Position numbers and translations under genes: made by a program. From the NCBI GenBank assembly GCA_022647575.1, contig JALCKY010000001.1, forward strand, positions 744,001 through 808,000: 64,000 nt of DNA, in the 5' to 3' direction. This document shows, piece by piece, positions 34,640-43,826 of this stretch. Every line of letters begins with the position of its first letter. The first letter of the stretch is position 1. Source of the stretch: Lachnospiraceae bacterium. GTDB lineage: Bacteria > Bacillota > Clostridia > Lachnospirales > Lachnospiraceae. Below the pieces are notes generated by a model. It worked only from the letters and a program-made list of their open reading frames with translations, did no database searches and was not told the DNA's origin.

Positions 34640-37408
34640 ATGTCGGAGATCAAAAAACTCATCAAAAAAAATCTGATCGTCAATGGCCAGCACATCAGCA
34701 TTCTGGTAGACGGGAATGATACTCTCGCCCACGTCATCCGCAGCCAGCTCGGGCTGACCGGCACCAAGGTGGGCTGCCGGCAGGGACAGTGCGGCATCTG
34801 CAACGTGATTCTGAACGGCAAGGTAACACCATCCTGCATCATGAAAATGAACCGCGTACCCGACGGCTCCGAACTTCTCACGATTGAGGGCATCGGCACG
34901 CCGGAGCATCCGCATCCGCTCCAGCTCGCCTGGTCGAAGCTGGGCGCAGCCCAGTGCGGCTTCTGTACGCCGGGTTTCATCATTTCAGCCTACAGCCTGC
35001 TGCAGAAGAACCCCAATCCTACCCGCGAGGAAGTGCGCGAACAGTTCCGCATGACCCGGAACGCCTGCCGCTGCACCGGCTACAAGCCGAATGTCGACGC
35101 CACGATGGCCGCCGCCGCCGTGATGCGCGGGGACGCCGATATCACAACGCTTTTGCCCGACGCCAAAGAAGGCGAGCATCTCTACGGCTCCAGCTATCCC
35201 CGTCCTTCGGCCATTCCGAAGGCCTGCGGAACGTGGGAATTTTCCGCCGACACGATGGAGAAGATGCCCGGCATGTTCCTCCATCTGGCTCTCGTGCAGG
35301 CAAAGGTTTCGCACGCTAAGATTCTCTCGATCGACACAAGCGAGGCGGAGAAAATGCCCGGCGTCGCACGCGTACTTACCGCGAAGGACGTACAGGGCAC
35401 GAACCGCATCCAAAATATGAACTGCTACTCCTGGGACAAAGGCACCAATGCCGACCGTCCCATCCTCTGCGACGACAAGGTATACATGTACGGCGATGCC
35501 CTCGCCGTCGTGGCAGCGGACTCGAAGGAAGAGGCTGAAGCAGCGGCAGCAAAGGTAAAAGTGGAACTGCAGGAACTCCCGGCCTACATGAGCGCACCCG
35601 CAGCCGCCGCACCGGATGCGAAGGAGATCCACGAAGGCACACCCAATATCTTCTGCGAGCAGGATACCGTAAAGGGCGCTGACCCGAAGGAGCTGTTCAA
35701 GGACCCGGATGTTGTCACGGTGACGGGCGACTACTACACCCAGCGCGTTCCCCATCTTGTGCTCGAACCGGACGTGGGCTATGCGTACTTTGACGAAGAC
35801 GGCCTTCTCACGATTCACTCCAAGTCCGTCGGCATCTATATGACGCGCGACCAGATTGCCGAGGGCCTTGGCCTCGATGCCGAAAAGATCCGCATCGTGC
35901 AGAATAACTGCGGCGCCACCTTCGGCTATAAGCTGGTCGCCACAATCGAGGGTCTGCTCGGCGTCGCCGTCATGGCGACAGGACGGCCCTGCTACCTCGA
36001 GTTCAGCATGGAGCAGCAAATCACCTACACCGGCAAGCGTTCGCCGTTCTTCATGCACCTGGAGCTCGGTGCGAACAAAAAAACCGGCAGGCTCGTCGGT
36101 CTGAACGCCAACTTCCTCATCGACCACGGGGCCTACGCCGAGATTGCGGATTTGCTGCTCACACGCGGCAACCAGTTCATCGGCAGCGGCTACCACATCG
36201 AAAACGTCCGCAACCACGGGGCCATCACCGCGACAAATCACGCCTACGGCGCAGCCTTCCGCGGCTACGGCAGTCCCCAGTCCCTTTTCTCCACTGAGAG
36301 CATCATCGACGAGATGGCGCGGAAGCTGGGCGAGGATCCGTTTGAATTCCGCATGAAGAACCTCTATACATCGGAGAGCACCACGCCCTACGGCGACAAG
36401 CCGGATATCCTGCCCTACAACCAGCTCATGGAAATGATCCGTCCGTACTACGACGATGCAGTAAAGCGGACGAAGGCCAATTCGACCGAGACAAAAAAGC
36501 AGGGCGTCGGACTTTCCCTGGCCTGCTACTGCATCGGCGACGAGAACTGCGACGCGGCCGAAGCTGCGATGGAGCTGCTGCCGGACGGCCGCTTCGCCAC
36601 CTACAGCACCTGGGAGGACCACGGCCAGGGCGCAGATATCGGCATACTTACGGTCACGCAGGAGACACTGGCCAAGAACGGCATCCATGTCCGGCCGGAT
36701 GAAATTGTGATGATTTCCAATGACACGTCCAAATGTCCGAACTCCGGCAGCGCGGCGGGCAGCCGCAGCCAGCTCATCATCGGCAACGCGATTTACGACG
36801 CCGGTGAAAAACTGGCGAAGGCCATGCGGAAGGACGACGGGACGTTCCGCACTTATGATGAAATGAAGGCCGAGTCCATCGACACCTATTACAATGGTTC
36901 TTTCTCAACAGGCCTGTACTGCACTCCGCTCGACCCGCAGACCGGTCTGAGCAAGTACCCTCATATCGCCTTTATGTACGGTGTTTTCATGACCGAGGCT
37001 GAGGTCGACATCACGACCGGCAAGGTCCGTGTCACGAAAGTCCGGGTAGCCGTGGACGCCGGCAAAATCGGCAATAAGCTTGCAGTGGACGGCCAGTACT
37101 ACGGCGGCATCGCTCAGGGCATCGGCATGGCGCTCAGCGAGGACTTCGAGGACATTCACAAGCAGACAACACTCATGAAGTGCGGTTTCCCAACGATCGA
37201 CATGATCCCTGACGATCTTGAAATCATCTATCTGGAAACTCCGCGTAAGCACAGCGTCTTCGGCTCCTCCGGCTGCGGCGAAGTAGTGCTCAGCAGTCCG
37301 CACGCATCCGTAATCAATGCGATTGATGACGCCTGCGGCGCGCGCATCCGCGATCTGCCGGCTTACCCTGAAAAGGTACTGAAAGCACTGCAGGAAAAAC
37401 AGAGATAA
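34640..37408 (+). CDS. Molybdenum-dependent aldehyde oxidoreductase (xanthine oxidase family), single chain, no FAD domain
   Basis: 922 residues. Residues 1-85 are a plant-type [2Fe-2S] domain (Cys46, 51, 54, 66 in CRQGQCGIC...). Residues 86-165 are the second [2Fe-2S] domain (AQCGFCTPGF and NACRCTGY). The rest is the molybdopterin-binding domain. The catalytic Glu is visible near residue 881 in SSGCGEVVLS. The length and the lack of an FAD module match Desulfovibrio gigas-type aldehyde oxidoreductase (about 907 residues) rather than xanthine dehydrogenase. It is convergent with the hydroxyproline-type operon and shares a terminator with it, so oxidation of 2-oxoglutarate semialdehyde is a tempting role. 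Moco synthesis genes are not in the window. Confidence 0.9.
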   Translation: MSEIKKLIKKNLIVNGQHISILVDGNDTLAHVIRSQLGLTGTKVGCRQGQCGICNVILNGKVTPSCIMKMNRVPDGSELLTIEGIGTPEHPHPLQLAWSKLGAAQCGFCTPGFIISAYSLLQKNPNPTREEVREQFRMTRNACRCTGYKPNVDATMAAAAVMRGDADITTLLPDAKEGEHLYGSSYPRPSAIPKACGTWEFSADTMEKMPGMFLHLALVQAKVSHAKILSIDTSEAEKMPGVARVLTAKDVQGTNRIQNMNCYSWDKGTNADRPILCDDKVYMYGDALAVVAADSKEEAEAAAAKVKVELQELPAYMSAPAAAAPDAKEIHEGTPNIFCEQDTVKGADPKELFKDPDVVTVTGDYYTQRVPHLVLEPDVGYAYFDEDGLLTIHSKSVGIYMTRDQIAEGLGLDAEKIRIVQNNCGATFGYKLVATIEGLLGVAVMATGRPCYLEFSMEQQITYTGKRSPFFMHLELGANKKTGRLVGLNANFLIDHGAYAEIADLLLTRGNQFIGSGYHIENVRNHGAITATNHAYGAAFRGYGSPQSLFSTESIIDEMARKLGEDPFEFRMKNLYTSESTTPYGDKPDILPYNQLMEMIRPYYDDAVKRTKANSTETKKQGVGLSLACYCIGDENCDAAEAAMELLPDGRFATYSTWEDHGQGADIGILTVTQETLAKNGIHVRPDEIVMISNDTSKCPNSGSAAGSRSQLIIGNAIYDAGEKLAKAMRKDDGTFRTYDEMKAESIDTYYNGSFSTGLYCTPLDPQTGLSKYPHIAFMYGVFMTEAEVDITTGKVRVTKVRVAVDAGKIGNKLAVDGQYYGGIAQGIGMALSEDFEDIHKQTTLMKCGFPTIDMIPDDLEIIYLETPRKHSVFGSSGCGEVVLSSPHASVINAIDDACGARIRDLPAYPEKVLKALQEKQR

Positions 37409-37420
37409 TAAGTAAAAAAA

Positions 37421-37460
37421 AAATTCCCGGAAACGGCCGATAAACCGTTTCCGGGAATTT
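37421..37460. terminator. Bidirectional terminator between convergent genes
   Basis: A perfect 16-bp stem (37421-37436 with 37445-37460) with an 8-base loop, A-run on the left and T-run on the right. It ends both the plus-strand oxidoreductase gene and the ten-gene minus-strand operon. Confidence 0.9.
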
Positions 37461-37468
37461 TTTATCGC

Positions 37469-38359
37469 TTATTGAATCTCATCCGCGTGCATTTCCGCAT
37501 ACACATAATTTTTTTCCTTATCGGTCAGCTCCATGCGCGGTCTGCGGGAGAAACCGCCATTGTCGGTCTTGCGGTCGACGACGTATTTCATTGCCTGAAC
37601 AGGCTTCGGGAAATTCTCCAACAGATTGAGACCCGGCAGCAGCCTGCGGTAAATCTTCCAGCCTTCGGCCAGATCTTTGCGGCAGTAAACTGCGTCATAC
37701 AGAGCTACACAGTCCTTCGGCGCGACATTTGCAAGCATGCTGATCCAGCCGCACGCTCCCGCTGCAAAGCTCTCATAGGCAAGCGTGTCGCAGCCGCAGA
37801 AGACGCTGATCCGCTCGGGCGCGTCCATTAAAACTTCTGTCACTTTCTGCATGGAACCGCTGGACTCCTTGACAACGGCGGCGTAGGGAAGCTGGAAAAG
37901 CTTCTGGAACGTGTCACGCTCCAGGTTGACGCCGCAGCTGCCGGGGTTATTGTAGAGCATGATGGGGAACTGAGTCTTCTCCATTATATAGCGATAGTTT
38001 TCGACAATCTCATCCTGCGCCGGATGGCAGTACGGCGGAGTCAGAACCATTGCAGCGTCACCGCCGCAGTCTTTGATGTTGCTGACCAGTTCAATCACGT
38101 CGTCGGCCCGCTCACGGGTCGCGCCGACCATCACGCCCACACGTCCCTTGATGTAGGGGACGATTTCGCGAACGTAGGCCTTGTGCTCCTCGAGTGTGAC
38201 GCTCTGATATTCACCAGTCGCGCCTAAAAGGCAGATGCCCTGGACGCCGTTTTCAATCAGCCAGTCCAGATGTTTCTTGGCCTTGTCAAAATCAAAGCTG
38301 CCGTCCTTGTGGAAGGGCGTGATGGCGACCGCGTAAATACCTGCAAATTTTGGATTCAT
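37469..38359 (-). CDS. DapA-family lyase, probable 1-pyrroline-4-hydroxy-2-carboxylate deaminase
   Basis: 296 residues, TIM-barrel class I aldolase fold. The family motif GATGEYQSVTLEEH (about 47-60), the Tyr in MLYNNPGSCG (Tyr136) and the Schiff-base Lys164 in VVKESSGS are present. DapA homologues include dihydrodipicolinate synthase, N-acetylneuraminate lyase and the deaminase of the hydroxyproline pathway. The neighbours (Cys/Cys racemase-epimerase and D-amino-acid dehydrogenase subunits in the same operon) make the deaminase, which yields 2-oxoglutarate semialdehyde and ammonia, the best guess. Last gene of the operon, with a strong terminator after it. Confidence 0.8.
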   Translation of the reverse strand: MNPKFAGIYAVAITPFHKDGSFDFDKAKKHLDWLIENGVQGICLLGATGEYQSVTLEEHKAYVREIVPYIKGRVGVMVGATRERADDVIELVSNIKDCGGDAAMVLTPPYCHPAQDEIVENYRYIMEKTQFPIMLYNNPGSCGVNLERDTFQKLFQLPYAAVVKESSGSMQKVTEVLMDAPERISVFCGCDTLAYESFAAGACGWISMLANVAPKDCVALYDAVYCRKDLAEGWKIYRRLLPGLNLLENFPKPVQAMKYVVDRKTDNGGFSRRPRMELTDKEKNYVYAEMHADEIQ

Positions 38360-38378
38360 GTGTTTGCCTCCATATGAT

Positions 38379-39548
38379 TTATTGTTTTAGAAAACGGTTG
38401 TAACTGACTGGACTCAGATCCATGAACGTGGGACGTCCTGCAATCATATCTGCGATACTCTTGCCCGTGATAGCAGAAAGGCCGATGCCGTCGCCCTCGT
38501 GGCCGGCCGCAATGTAGAAGCCGGGAACAGGCGTATCGGAAACGATAGGCAGATGATCCGGCGTAAAAGGCCTGAGGCCGCTGTAGCCGCGGATGACCTT
38601 GATGTTCCGAATGACCGGGAAGAAGCGGATGGCCCGCTCGGCCAGCGCCTGCATGACTTCAATATCGTTCGAGATGTCCTCGCCCACAAAGCTGCGGGAG
38701 GAGCCGATCAGGAAGTTATTCGAAGCAGTGGGCTCGAAAACGAATGCGACTCCGTTGCGCTCAACACGTTCGGAGACCTTGCGCTTGTAATTGCTGCTGC
38801 CGAACTTCGTCAGCATGTAGCCGAATTCATGTACCTTGCGCCGTGCGACCCGGAAGGTCTGCTCGGATACGAGGATCTGCCCCTGACGGGCCTGGATGGG
38901 AATTTCCAGCCCTACCATGCGGCCGATGACCGGCGACCAGACGCCCGCGCAGTCGACCACGTATTTGGCCGCGACGTCGCACTGCTCGCTGTGGACGAGA
39001 AAACCATTCCCGTCGCGATCTATGCCGGTGACAGGGTTGTGGAACAGCAGCTCTGCGCCCATCTTCTTCGCGCCGAGAGCGTATCCGTAGCACAGGCCGA
39101 TCGGATAGAGTGAGCCGTCGCATGCCGTTTCGAGGCCGCCGTAAAGGTCGTCCGCGAGATAGCGCTCGTCCTGATGGATTTCATACTTGTCCATCATGCG
39201 CATGGGCAGCCCGCAGGCCACCATGTCTTTACAGAATTTCGCGGCGATCTCATATTGTTCCTCGTCTTCGACGATATAGAGGCTGCCGCGCTGATGCCAC
39301 TGAATATCAAAGTCCAGCTCTTTGCTGAGAGGACCGAACATGTCCTGGCTTGCTTTGGCAAATTTGGCGTCGAAACCGGGCATCTTGTCACAGACAAGAA
39401 TGTTGCCGTCGCTCTTGCTGCTGGTACCCTCGGCCATGTCGCCGCGGTCAATCAGTATGACCTTCGCACCGGATTTGGCGTTGAAGTATGCCACGGAAGC
39501 GCCGATGACACCGGAACCGATCACGACTACATCTGCGGATTTAATCAT
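38379..39548 (-). CDS. FAD-dependent D-amino-acid (probable D-hydroxyproline) dehydrogenase, catalytic beta-type subunit
   Basis: 389 residues of the DAO superfamily. The FAD Rossmann motif is VVVIGSGVIGASVAYFNAKSG near the N-terminus, and the C-terminal part has YSGLRPFTPDHLPIVSDTPV with GHEGDGIGLSAITGKSIADM. Such subunits oxidise D-hydroxyproline, sarcosine or proline and pass electrons to partner flavin/Fe-S subunits. Here three such partners lie immediately upstream with overlapping ends. The substrate is inferred from the epimerase and the lyase in the operon. Confidence 0.85.
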   Translation of the reverse strand: MIKSADVVVIGSGVIGASVAYFNAKSGAKVILIDRGDMAEGTSSKSDGNILVCDKMPGFDAKFAKASQDMFGPLSKELDFDIQWHQRGSLYIVEDEEQYEIAAKFCKDMVACGLPMRMMDKYEIHQDERYLADDLYGGLETACDGSLYPIGLCYGYALGAKKMGAELLFHNPVTGIDRDGNGFLVHSEQCDVAAKYVVDCAGVWSPVIGRMVGLEIPIQARQGQILVSEQTFRVARRKVHEFGYMLTKFGSSNYKRKVSERVERNGVAFVFEPTASNNFLIGSSRSFVGEDISNDIEVMQALAERAIRFFPVIRNIKVIRGYSGLRPFTPDHLPIVSDTPVPGFYIAAGHEGDGIGLSAITGKSIADMIAGRPTFMDLSPVSYNRFLKQ

Positions 39549-40377
39549 TGTGCTTCCCTCCTTCTTCGCCGTCCATGAGCTCGCCGAACGTCACCGGACG
39601 AATGGGAGGCCGGGACGTCGCCGGAAGCACATCGCTGGGAGCCTTGCTGAGTTCTTCGTTGATGATCCGGGTCACAAGCCGGCTGCAGGTTTTGCCCTGG
39701 CACAGGCCCATGCCCGCGCGGACGCGGCGCTTGATTTCCGTCACGGAAGTGCCTCCGTATTCCCGCACTGCCTTTCGGATTTCTCCCGCGGTAATTTCCT
39801 CGCAGCGGCAGACCAGCACATCATCATCCATGTACTCGACATGTTCTTCAGGCGTGAATTCGGCATCTTCCGGAATGTTCAGGCGGCGCATTGTGCGTAC
39901 GTCGTCGCAGTATTTTTTGGGAACAGCCATTGTGACGACCGGTGTATGGTCGTTTTTGGCCGTGTTTTTCACACGGACAATCGTACCTTTGCAGATGAAT
40001 TCACCTGCTCTGCTGAGGGCGTCCACCGTATCACCGGGATTCGGCAGCGGCAGATACTCGAACGGAAAACTGACCGTACCCTCAGTCTCACTGTAAGTCT
40101 TGTCAATCACGAAGATTGCAAGGCCCGAGCATGCCGATACGCAGGTGCAGCAGCCGGTACATTTATCTTCATCCACGTGCGGGCAGTTGGTGATGGGCTC
40201 ACCCACCGTGATTGCGTGGAAGGGGCACGCCCCTTCGCATGGGTTGCAGGGAATCTCCTGCACGCACTCCGTTACCGCCACGGGGCCTTTGGCAAACCGT
40301 TCCTCCGAGGGGTAGCCGTTTGCCCGGCGGATTTCCTCCATCGAAGGATAGCCGTTATATAAAATATTATTCTCCAT
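39541..40377 (-). CDS. Ferredoxin/BFD-type Fe-S electron transfer subunit of the D-amino-acid dehydrogenase
   Basis: 278 residues. There are two [4Fe-4S] cysteine clusters (IPCNPCEGACPFHA and CTGCCTCVSAC, about 42-85) and a BFD-like [2Fe-2S] domain near residues 188-240 (VCRCEEITAGEIRKAV, LCQGKTC). In related dehydrogenases the BFD piece is fused to the flavin subunit; here it is on the ferredoxin subunit instead. The gene overlaps both neighbours by a few bases, which supports a fixed complex. Electrons might go to a quinone, ferredoxin or NAD. Confidence 0.82.
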   Translation of the reverse strand: MENNILYNGYPSMEEIRRANGYPSEERFAKGPVAVTECVQEIPCNPCEGACPFHAITVGEPITNCPHVDEDKCTGCCTCVSACSGLAIFVIDKTYSETEGTVSFPFEYLPLPNPGDTVDALSRAGEFICKGTIVRVKNTAKNDHTPVVTMAVPKKYCDDVRTMRRLNIPEDAEFTPEEHVEYMDDDVLVCRCEEITAGEIRKAVREYGGTSVTEIKRRVRAGMGLCQGKTCSRLVTRIINEELSKAPSDVLPATSRPPIRPVTFGELMDGEEGGKHND

Positions 40378-41465
40378 TATCGAACAGCTCCTTTCTGCAT
40401 AATGGCCTCTTTGGCCTTGAGCCGCCGTTCGCCGAACGGACCCTGCCGCAGGGCGACAAGACGTTTCCGAATCTCGTCCTTTGCGCTCTGCGCTTCATCC
40501 TTGCCGAGATAGCCGAGCGATTCTGCGATTGCCGTACCCACAAGACGTCCCTCGTCCATGGCCGTATTGGCCTCCTCCACGCCGGCGGTGTCGCCCGCTA
40601 CGTAGATGCCGTCCAGGTTCGTCTCCATATTGTCGTCGTGCATCGGCATCCAGCCGCCCATGGCGGGAATGAACTCCTGATGTACACCGGCCATCCACTC
40701 AAGCTCCGTCATCGGATGCATGCCGACTGCCATGCAGATGACATCGACGTCGACGCCCATCTCCGTACCCGGCACGACCTTGCCGTCCTTAAATTCACCG
40801 ATCACCGCTCGCTCAACCTTGTCCTCACCTTCAGCTCGGACAATCGTATGGCTGAGGAAGAAGGGTACGCCCGCGCGGCGCAGCTTTGCCGCATGCACGC
40901 CGTAAGCACCAACGTGATCCATACCTTCGACAATACCGACGACCTGCGCACCGGCCTGCATGAGCTGATAGGCTACGATGACGCCCACGTTGCCGGAGCC
41001 GACCATTAGAATCCGCTTGCCGGGCAGCACCCGGTTCACGTTGACCATCGTCTGCGCCGCACCCGCGCCCATGACGCCGGGAAGCGTCCAGCCGGGGAAG
41101 CGCAGCGCGTTCTCACCGCCGCCTGTGCTGATAAGTATTTTCTTGGCCTTGATGACCTCGGTCGCACCGTCGTGCAGCACAGCCAGGGTGTGGTCTTTAA
41201 AGATGCCGTATACCGGGCTGTCCAGCCACACCTCGACACCGCTGTCCTGAGTCTCTTTCAACAGCTTCTTCGCAATATCGATGCCGCGCACGCCGGCATT
41301 GTGTGCTTTCGAGCCGAAGAACTTATGAATCTGCTTAAAAAGCTGACCGCCGGGGCGCTTGTTCTCATCACAGACGAGCACCTTGGCGCCGCGTTTTGCG
41401 GCTTCGATTGCCGCCGACAGCCCTGCCGGACCGCCTCCGATAATGACGACTTCACGTTCAGTCAT
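40377..41465 (-). CDS. FAD/NAD-binding alpha-type subunit of the D-amino-acid dehydrogenase
   Basis: About 362 residues from ATG 41465 (MTEREVVIIGGGPAGLSAA); an upstream ATG at 41486 is possible. Two dinucleotide-binding motifs are present: the first at the N-terminus, the second in RILMVGSGNVGVIVAYQL. The ending GIYVAGDTAGVEEANTAMDE is typical of pyridine nucleotide-disulfide oxidoreductases such as the alpha subunits of sarcosine oxidase or hydroxyproline dehydrogenase. It overlaps the [2Fe-2S] subunit gene upstream by 8 bases and the ferredoxin subunit gene downstream by one base. Confidence 0.87.
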   Translation of the reverse strand: MTEREVVIIGGGPAGLSAAIEAAKRGAKVLVCDENKRPGGQLFKQIHKFFGSKAHNAGVRGIDIAKKLLKETQDSGVEVWLDSPVYGIFKDHTLAVLHDGATEVIKAKKILISTGGGENALRFPGWTLPGVMGAGAAQTMVNVNRVLPGKRILMVGSGNVGVIVAYQLMQAGAQVVGIVEGMDHVGAYGVHAAKLRRAGVPFFLSHTIVRAEGEDKVERAVIGEFKDGKVVPGTEMGVDVDVICMAVGMHPMTELEWMAGVHQEFIPAMGGWMPMHDDNMETNLDGIYVAGDTAGVEEANTAMDEGRLVGTAIAESLGYLGKDEAQSAKDEIRKRLVALRQGPFGERRLKAKEAIMQKGAVR

Positions 41466-41784
41466 GCGTTTCCACCCCCGTTCCATAGCCCTGCTGCGTT
41501 TCGATGACCATGCCGTCTTCGACCGGCGTGATGCATGTGCGAACGTTCGGATTGCCGTCGACCGTCATGACGCAGTCGGTGCACTGGCCGATCCCGCAGT
41601 AAATTCCGCGGGGCTCATGGCGTTTCGCCGTGTAGCGATGGATCCGGATGCCGTTTGCCAGCAGCGCAGCCGCGATCATTTCGCCCTTCTTCGCCGTCAG
41701 CTTCTTTCCGTCCACAGTGATTTCGACAGTCCCATTGTCTTCTGCGGGGCCTAGAATAGGATGATTTACCACTCGCAATTCCAT
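41458..41784 (-). CDS. (2Fe-2S)-binding gamma-type subunit of the D-amino-acid dehydrogenase
   Basis: 108 residues. It has the small Fer2_4 fold seen in heterotrimeric sarcosine oxidase-like and hydroxyproline dehydrogenase complexes. The cysteines lie in GIYCGIGQCTDCVMTVDG and VRTCITPVEDG. AAGGAAGGGTTAAC precedes the ATG at 41784. First of four dehydrogenase subunit genes, directly after the racemase/epimerase gene. Confidence 0.87.
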   Translation of the reverse strand: MELRVVNHPILGPAEDNGTVEITVDGKKLTAKKGEMIAAALLANGIRIHRYTAKRHEPRGIYCGIGQCTDCVMTVDGNPNVRTCITPVEDGMVIETQQGYGTGVETHD

Positions 41785-41826
41785 GTTAACCCTTCCTTTC
41801 TATCATCAAAATAAAAATATTTACAA

Positions 41827-42834
41827 TTATTTAAGTTGAAACCCCATCGGAAACGGATCATCCGGAGCAATCATATAGGTGTTGATGCCCGTGACCCATG
41901 CCCTGCCCGTTACCCGCGGGATGACCGCTGGGATGCCGCAGACTTCGGCGTCGTCCAGGTATTGGCAGGTAAAACGGCTGCCGATGATGCTTTCGTGTAC
42001 AAAGCTCCCGCCTTTTTTCAGCAGTCCCTCCGCCGCGAGCACTGAGCACTTCGCGGATGTGCCGGTTCCGCAGGGAGAGCGGTCGATAGCACCGGGCGGA
42101 ATGACGACCGCATTGCGGATGGGATCGCCGGGATTCGAACCAAGCTGGTAGAACTCTACGTGTGTGACCTGGTTTTCCATCGGCAGTTCGGGGTGCTGCA
42201 CCTTGATCTGGCGGTTAATATCGTCTTTGAGCGAACACCCCGCCGCAACCAGCGCGGAGGCCGTTGCCGGGCAGATCTCCAGACCGACCGATTTGGCCGG
42301 CAGAATGGCGTAAATATTGCCGCCGTAGGCGATATCGAGTTTCAATTCGCCGTATTCGGCAGTGCGGACCTTCGCATCCCTGGCCATGACAAAAGCAGGG
42401 GCATTGATGAAACTGACAGATTTGGCCGTGCTGTCCTCGACTTCGACCTCGAGCCGGACCAGACCCGCGGGGGTATCGAGCGTGATATGCGTGATGGGCT
42501 CGGTCACATTCACAAGGCCGGCTTCAACAAGCGCAGTGGCGACGCCGATGGTATCGTGGCCGCACATCGGCATCCAGTTGCCGACCTCGAAATAGAGAAC
42601 GCCGATATCCGCTTCGGGGTGGCATGGTTCAGTCAGAAGCGTACCGGACATGACGTCATTGCCGCGGGGCTCAAAGCAGAGAAGCTGCCGCAGCCAGTCG
42701 CCCTTCTCCATCATGTAGATCATTTTGTCCTTCATGGTGGCGCCGGGCACTTTGGGAAAGCCGCGCACGACGGTCCTGGTGGGTTCGCCGCCGGTGTGGG
42801 TGTCTATCGTCTGAAAAGTGTGCTTGATGTTCAT
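41827..42834 (-). CDS. Proline racemase / 4-hydroxyproline epimerase family protein
   Basis: 335 residues, the usual length. Both acid/base cysteines of true racemases/epimerases are present: Cys91 in MPMCGHDTIG and Cys255 in DRSPCGTGTSAK. A Thr in the second place would indicate a trans-3-hydroxyproline dehydratase, so that option is excluded. Proline racemase (feeding D-proline reductase) and hydroxyproline 2-epimerase cannot be told apart by the cysteines alone; the absence of prd genes and the presence of the dehydrogenase and lyase genes favour the epimerase. The start overlaps the ATPase gene stop by four bases. Confidence 0.87.
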   Translation of the reverse strand: MNIKHTFQTIDTHTGGEPTRTVVRGFPKVPGATMKDKMIYMMEKGDWLRQLLCFEPRGNDVMSGTLLTEPCHPEADIGVLYFEVGNWMPMCGHDTIGVATALVEAGLVNVTEPITHITLDTPAGLVRLEVEVEDSTAKSVSFINAPAFVMARDAKVRTAEYGELKLDIAYGGNIYAILPAKSVGLEICPATASALVAAGCSLKDDINRQIKVQHPELPMENQVTHVEFYQLGSNPGDPIRNAVVIPPGAIDRSPCGTGTSAKCSVLAAEGLLKKGGSFVHESIIGSRFTCQYLDDAEVCGIPAVIPRVTGRAWVTGINTYMIAPDDPFPMGFQLK

Positions 42835-43826
42835 GCTTTTTCTCCCTTCATCTTCTCCGCCAGATGGCAGGCAATCAGGTGCCCGGGCTCGATCTCCCGC
42901 AGTTCAGGGATGGATTGCCGGCAGATCGGTTCCACGAACGGACAGCGGCCTGCAAACTTGCAGTAGGGCTTGGGATTGATGGGACTGGGAATCTCGCCCT
43001 TGATGATATCCTTGGCCTGCTTGGCCCGGATCGGATCCGGTTCCGGAATCGCGGAGAGAAGGCCCTGGGTGTAGGGATGGAGCGGGTGCTCATACAAGAC
43101 GCGTGCGCTGCACTCTTCCATCACAGAACCGAGATACATCACGACGATGCGATCAGAGATATATTTGACCATCGAGAGATCGTGGGCGATGAACATATAT
43201 GTCAGGCCCATATCCTTCTGCAGATGCTTAAGCATATTGATGACCTGCGCCTGAATGGATACGTCCAGCGCGGAAATCGGCTCGTCGCAGACAATGAACT
43301 CAGGGTTGACGGACAGAGCCCTGGCGATTCCTATGCGCTGTTTCTGGCCGCCGGAAAACTCGTGCATGAAACGGGATATGTGGTCCCGGCCAAGGCCGAC
43401 CTTCTCAAGCAGCTCCTCGACCGCATCGCTGACCTGCTGGCGGTTGTAGTCCTTGTGGTACAGGCGGATGCCCTCGCCCACCGTGTCGAGCACCGTCATG
43501 CGCGGATTGAGCGACGAGTAGGGGTTCTGGAAGATCATCTGAACGCGTTTGCAGTAATTGAGCTCCTCTGCGCGGTTCTTAAGAGTGGTGATGTCCTGAC
43601 CGTCGTACTCGATTTTACCGGACGTAGGCTTGTACAGCCGTACGATACAGCGTCCGAGCGTGGATTTGCCGCAGCCGGATTCTCCGACGACGCCTAGTGT
43701 TTCACCTTTGAAGATGTCAAAGGAGATACCGTCAACTGCCTTCAGAGTTTCGTGCTTCGTAATCTGGAAATACTTGCAGAGGTTCTCCACGTGCAGCAGG
43801 GGCTTACGGTTTGTCTCATTTTCCAT
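42831..43826 (-). CDS. dppF: Dipeptide/oligopeptide ABC transporter ATP-binding protein, DppF/OppF type
   Basis: 331 residues. Walker A is [13 protein letters not shown], the signature is [14 protein letters not shown], Walker B is [12 protein letters not shown], and the C-terminal oligopeptide-type extension has a Cys-containing iron-sulfur-like segment ([18 protein letters not shown]). It overlaps dppD upstream and the epimerase gene downstream. It powers uptake of peptides together with DppD. Confidence 0.93.
   Translation of the reverse strand: MENETNRKPLLHVENLCKYFQITKHETLKAVDGISFDIFKGETLGVVGESGCGKSTLGRCIVRLYKPTSGKIEYDGQDITTLKNRAEELNYCKRVQMIFQNPYSSLNPRMTVLDTVGEGIRLYHKDYNRQQVSDAVEELLEKVGLGRDHISRFMHEFSGGQKQRIGIARALSVNPEFIVCDEPISALDVSIQAQVINMLKHLQKDMGLTYMFIAHDLSMVKYISDRIVVMYLGSVMEECSARVLYEHPLHPYTQGLLSAIPEPDPIRAKQAKDIIKGEIPSPINPKPYCKFAGRCPFVEPICRQSIPELREIEPGHLIACHLAEKMKGEKA

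Noticed and set aside
34985-36688. Long open frame (567 codons) opposite the molybdenum enzyme gene
   Set aside because: It is antisense to strongly conserved Mo-domain motifs, has no ribosome site, and arises from high-GC codon use.
42129-42141. GGATTCGAACC, resembling a tRNA T-arm read on the minus strand
   Set aside because: It lies inside the racemase/epimerase gene (LGSNPGDP) and no cloverleaf surrounds it.
41827-42834. Stickland-type D-proline reductase pathway
   Set aside because: No prd reductase genes and no selenocysteine-type reading were found; dehydrogenase and lyase genes fit the hydroxyproline route better, although proline racemase activity is not excluded.
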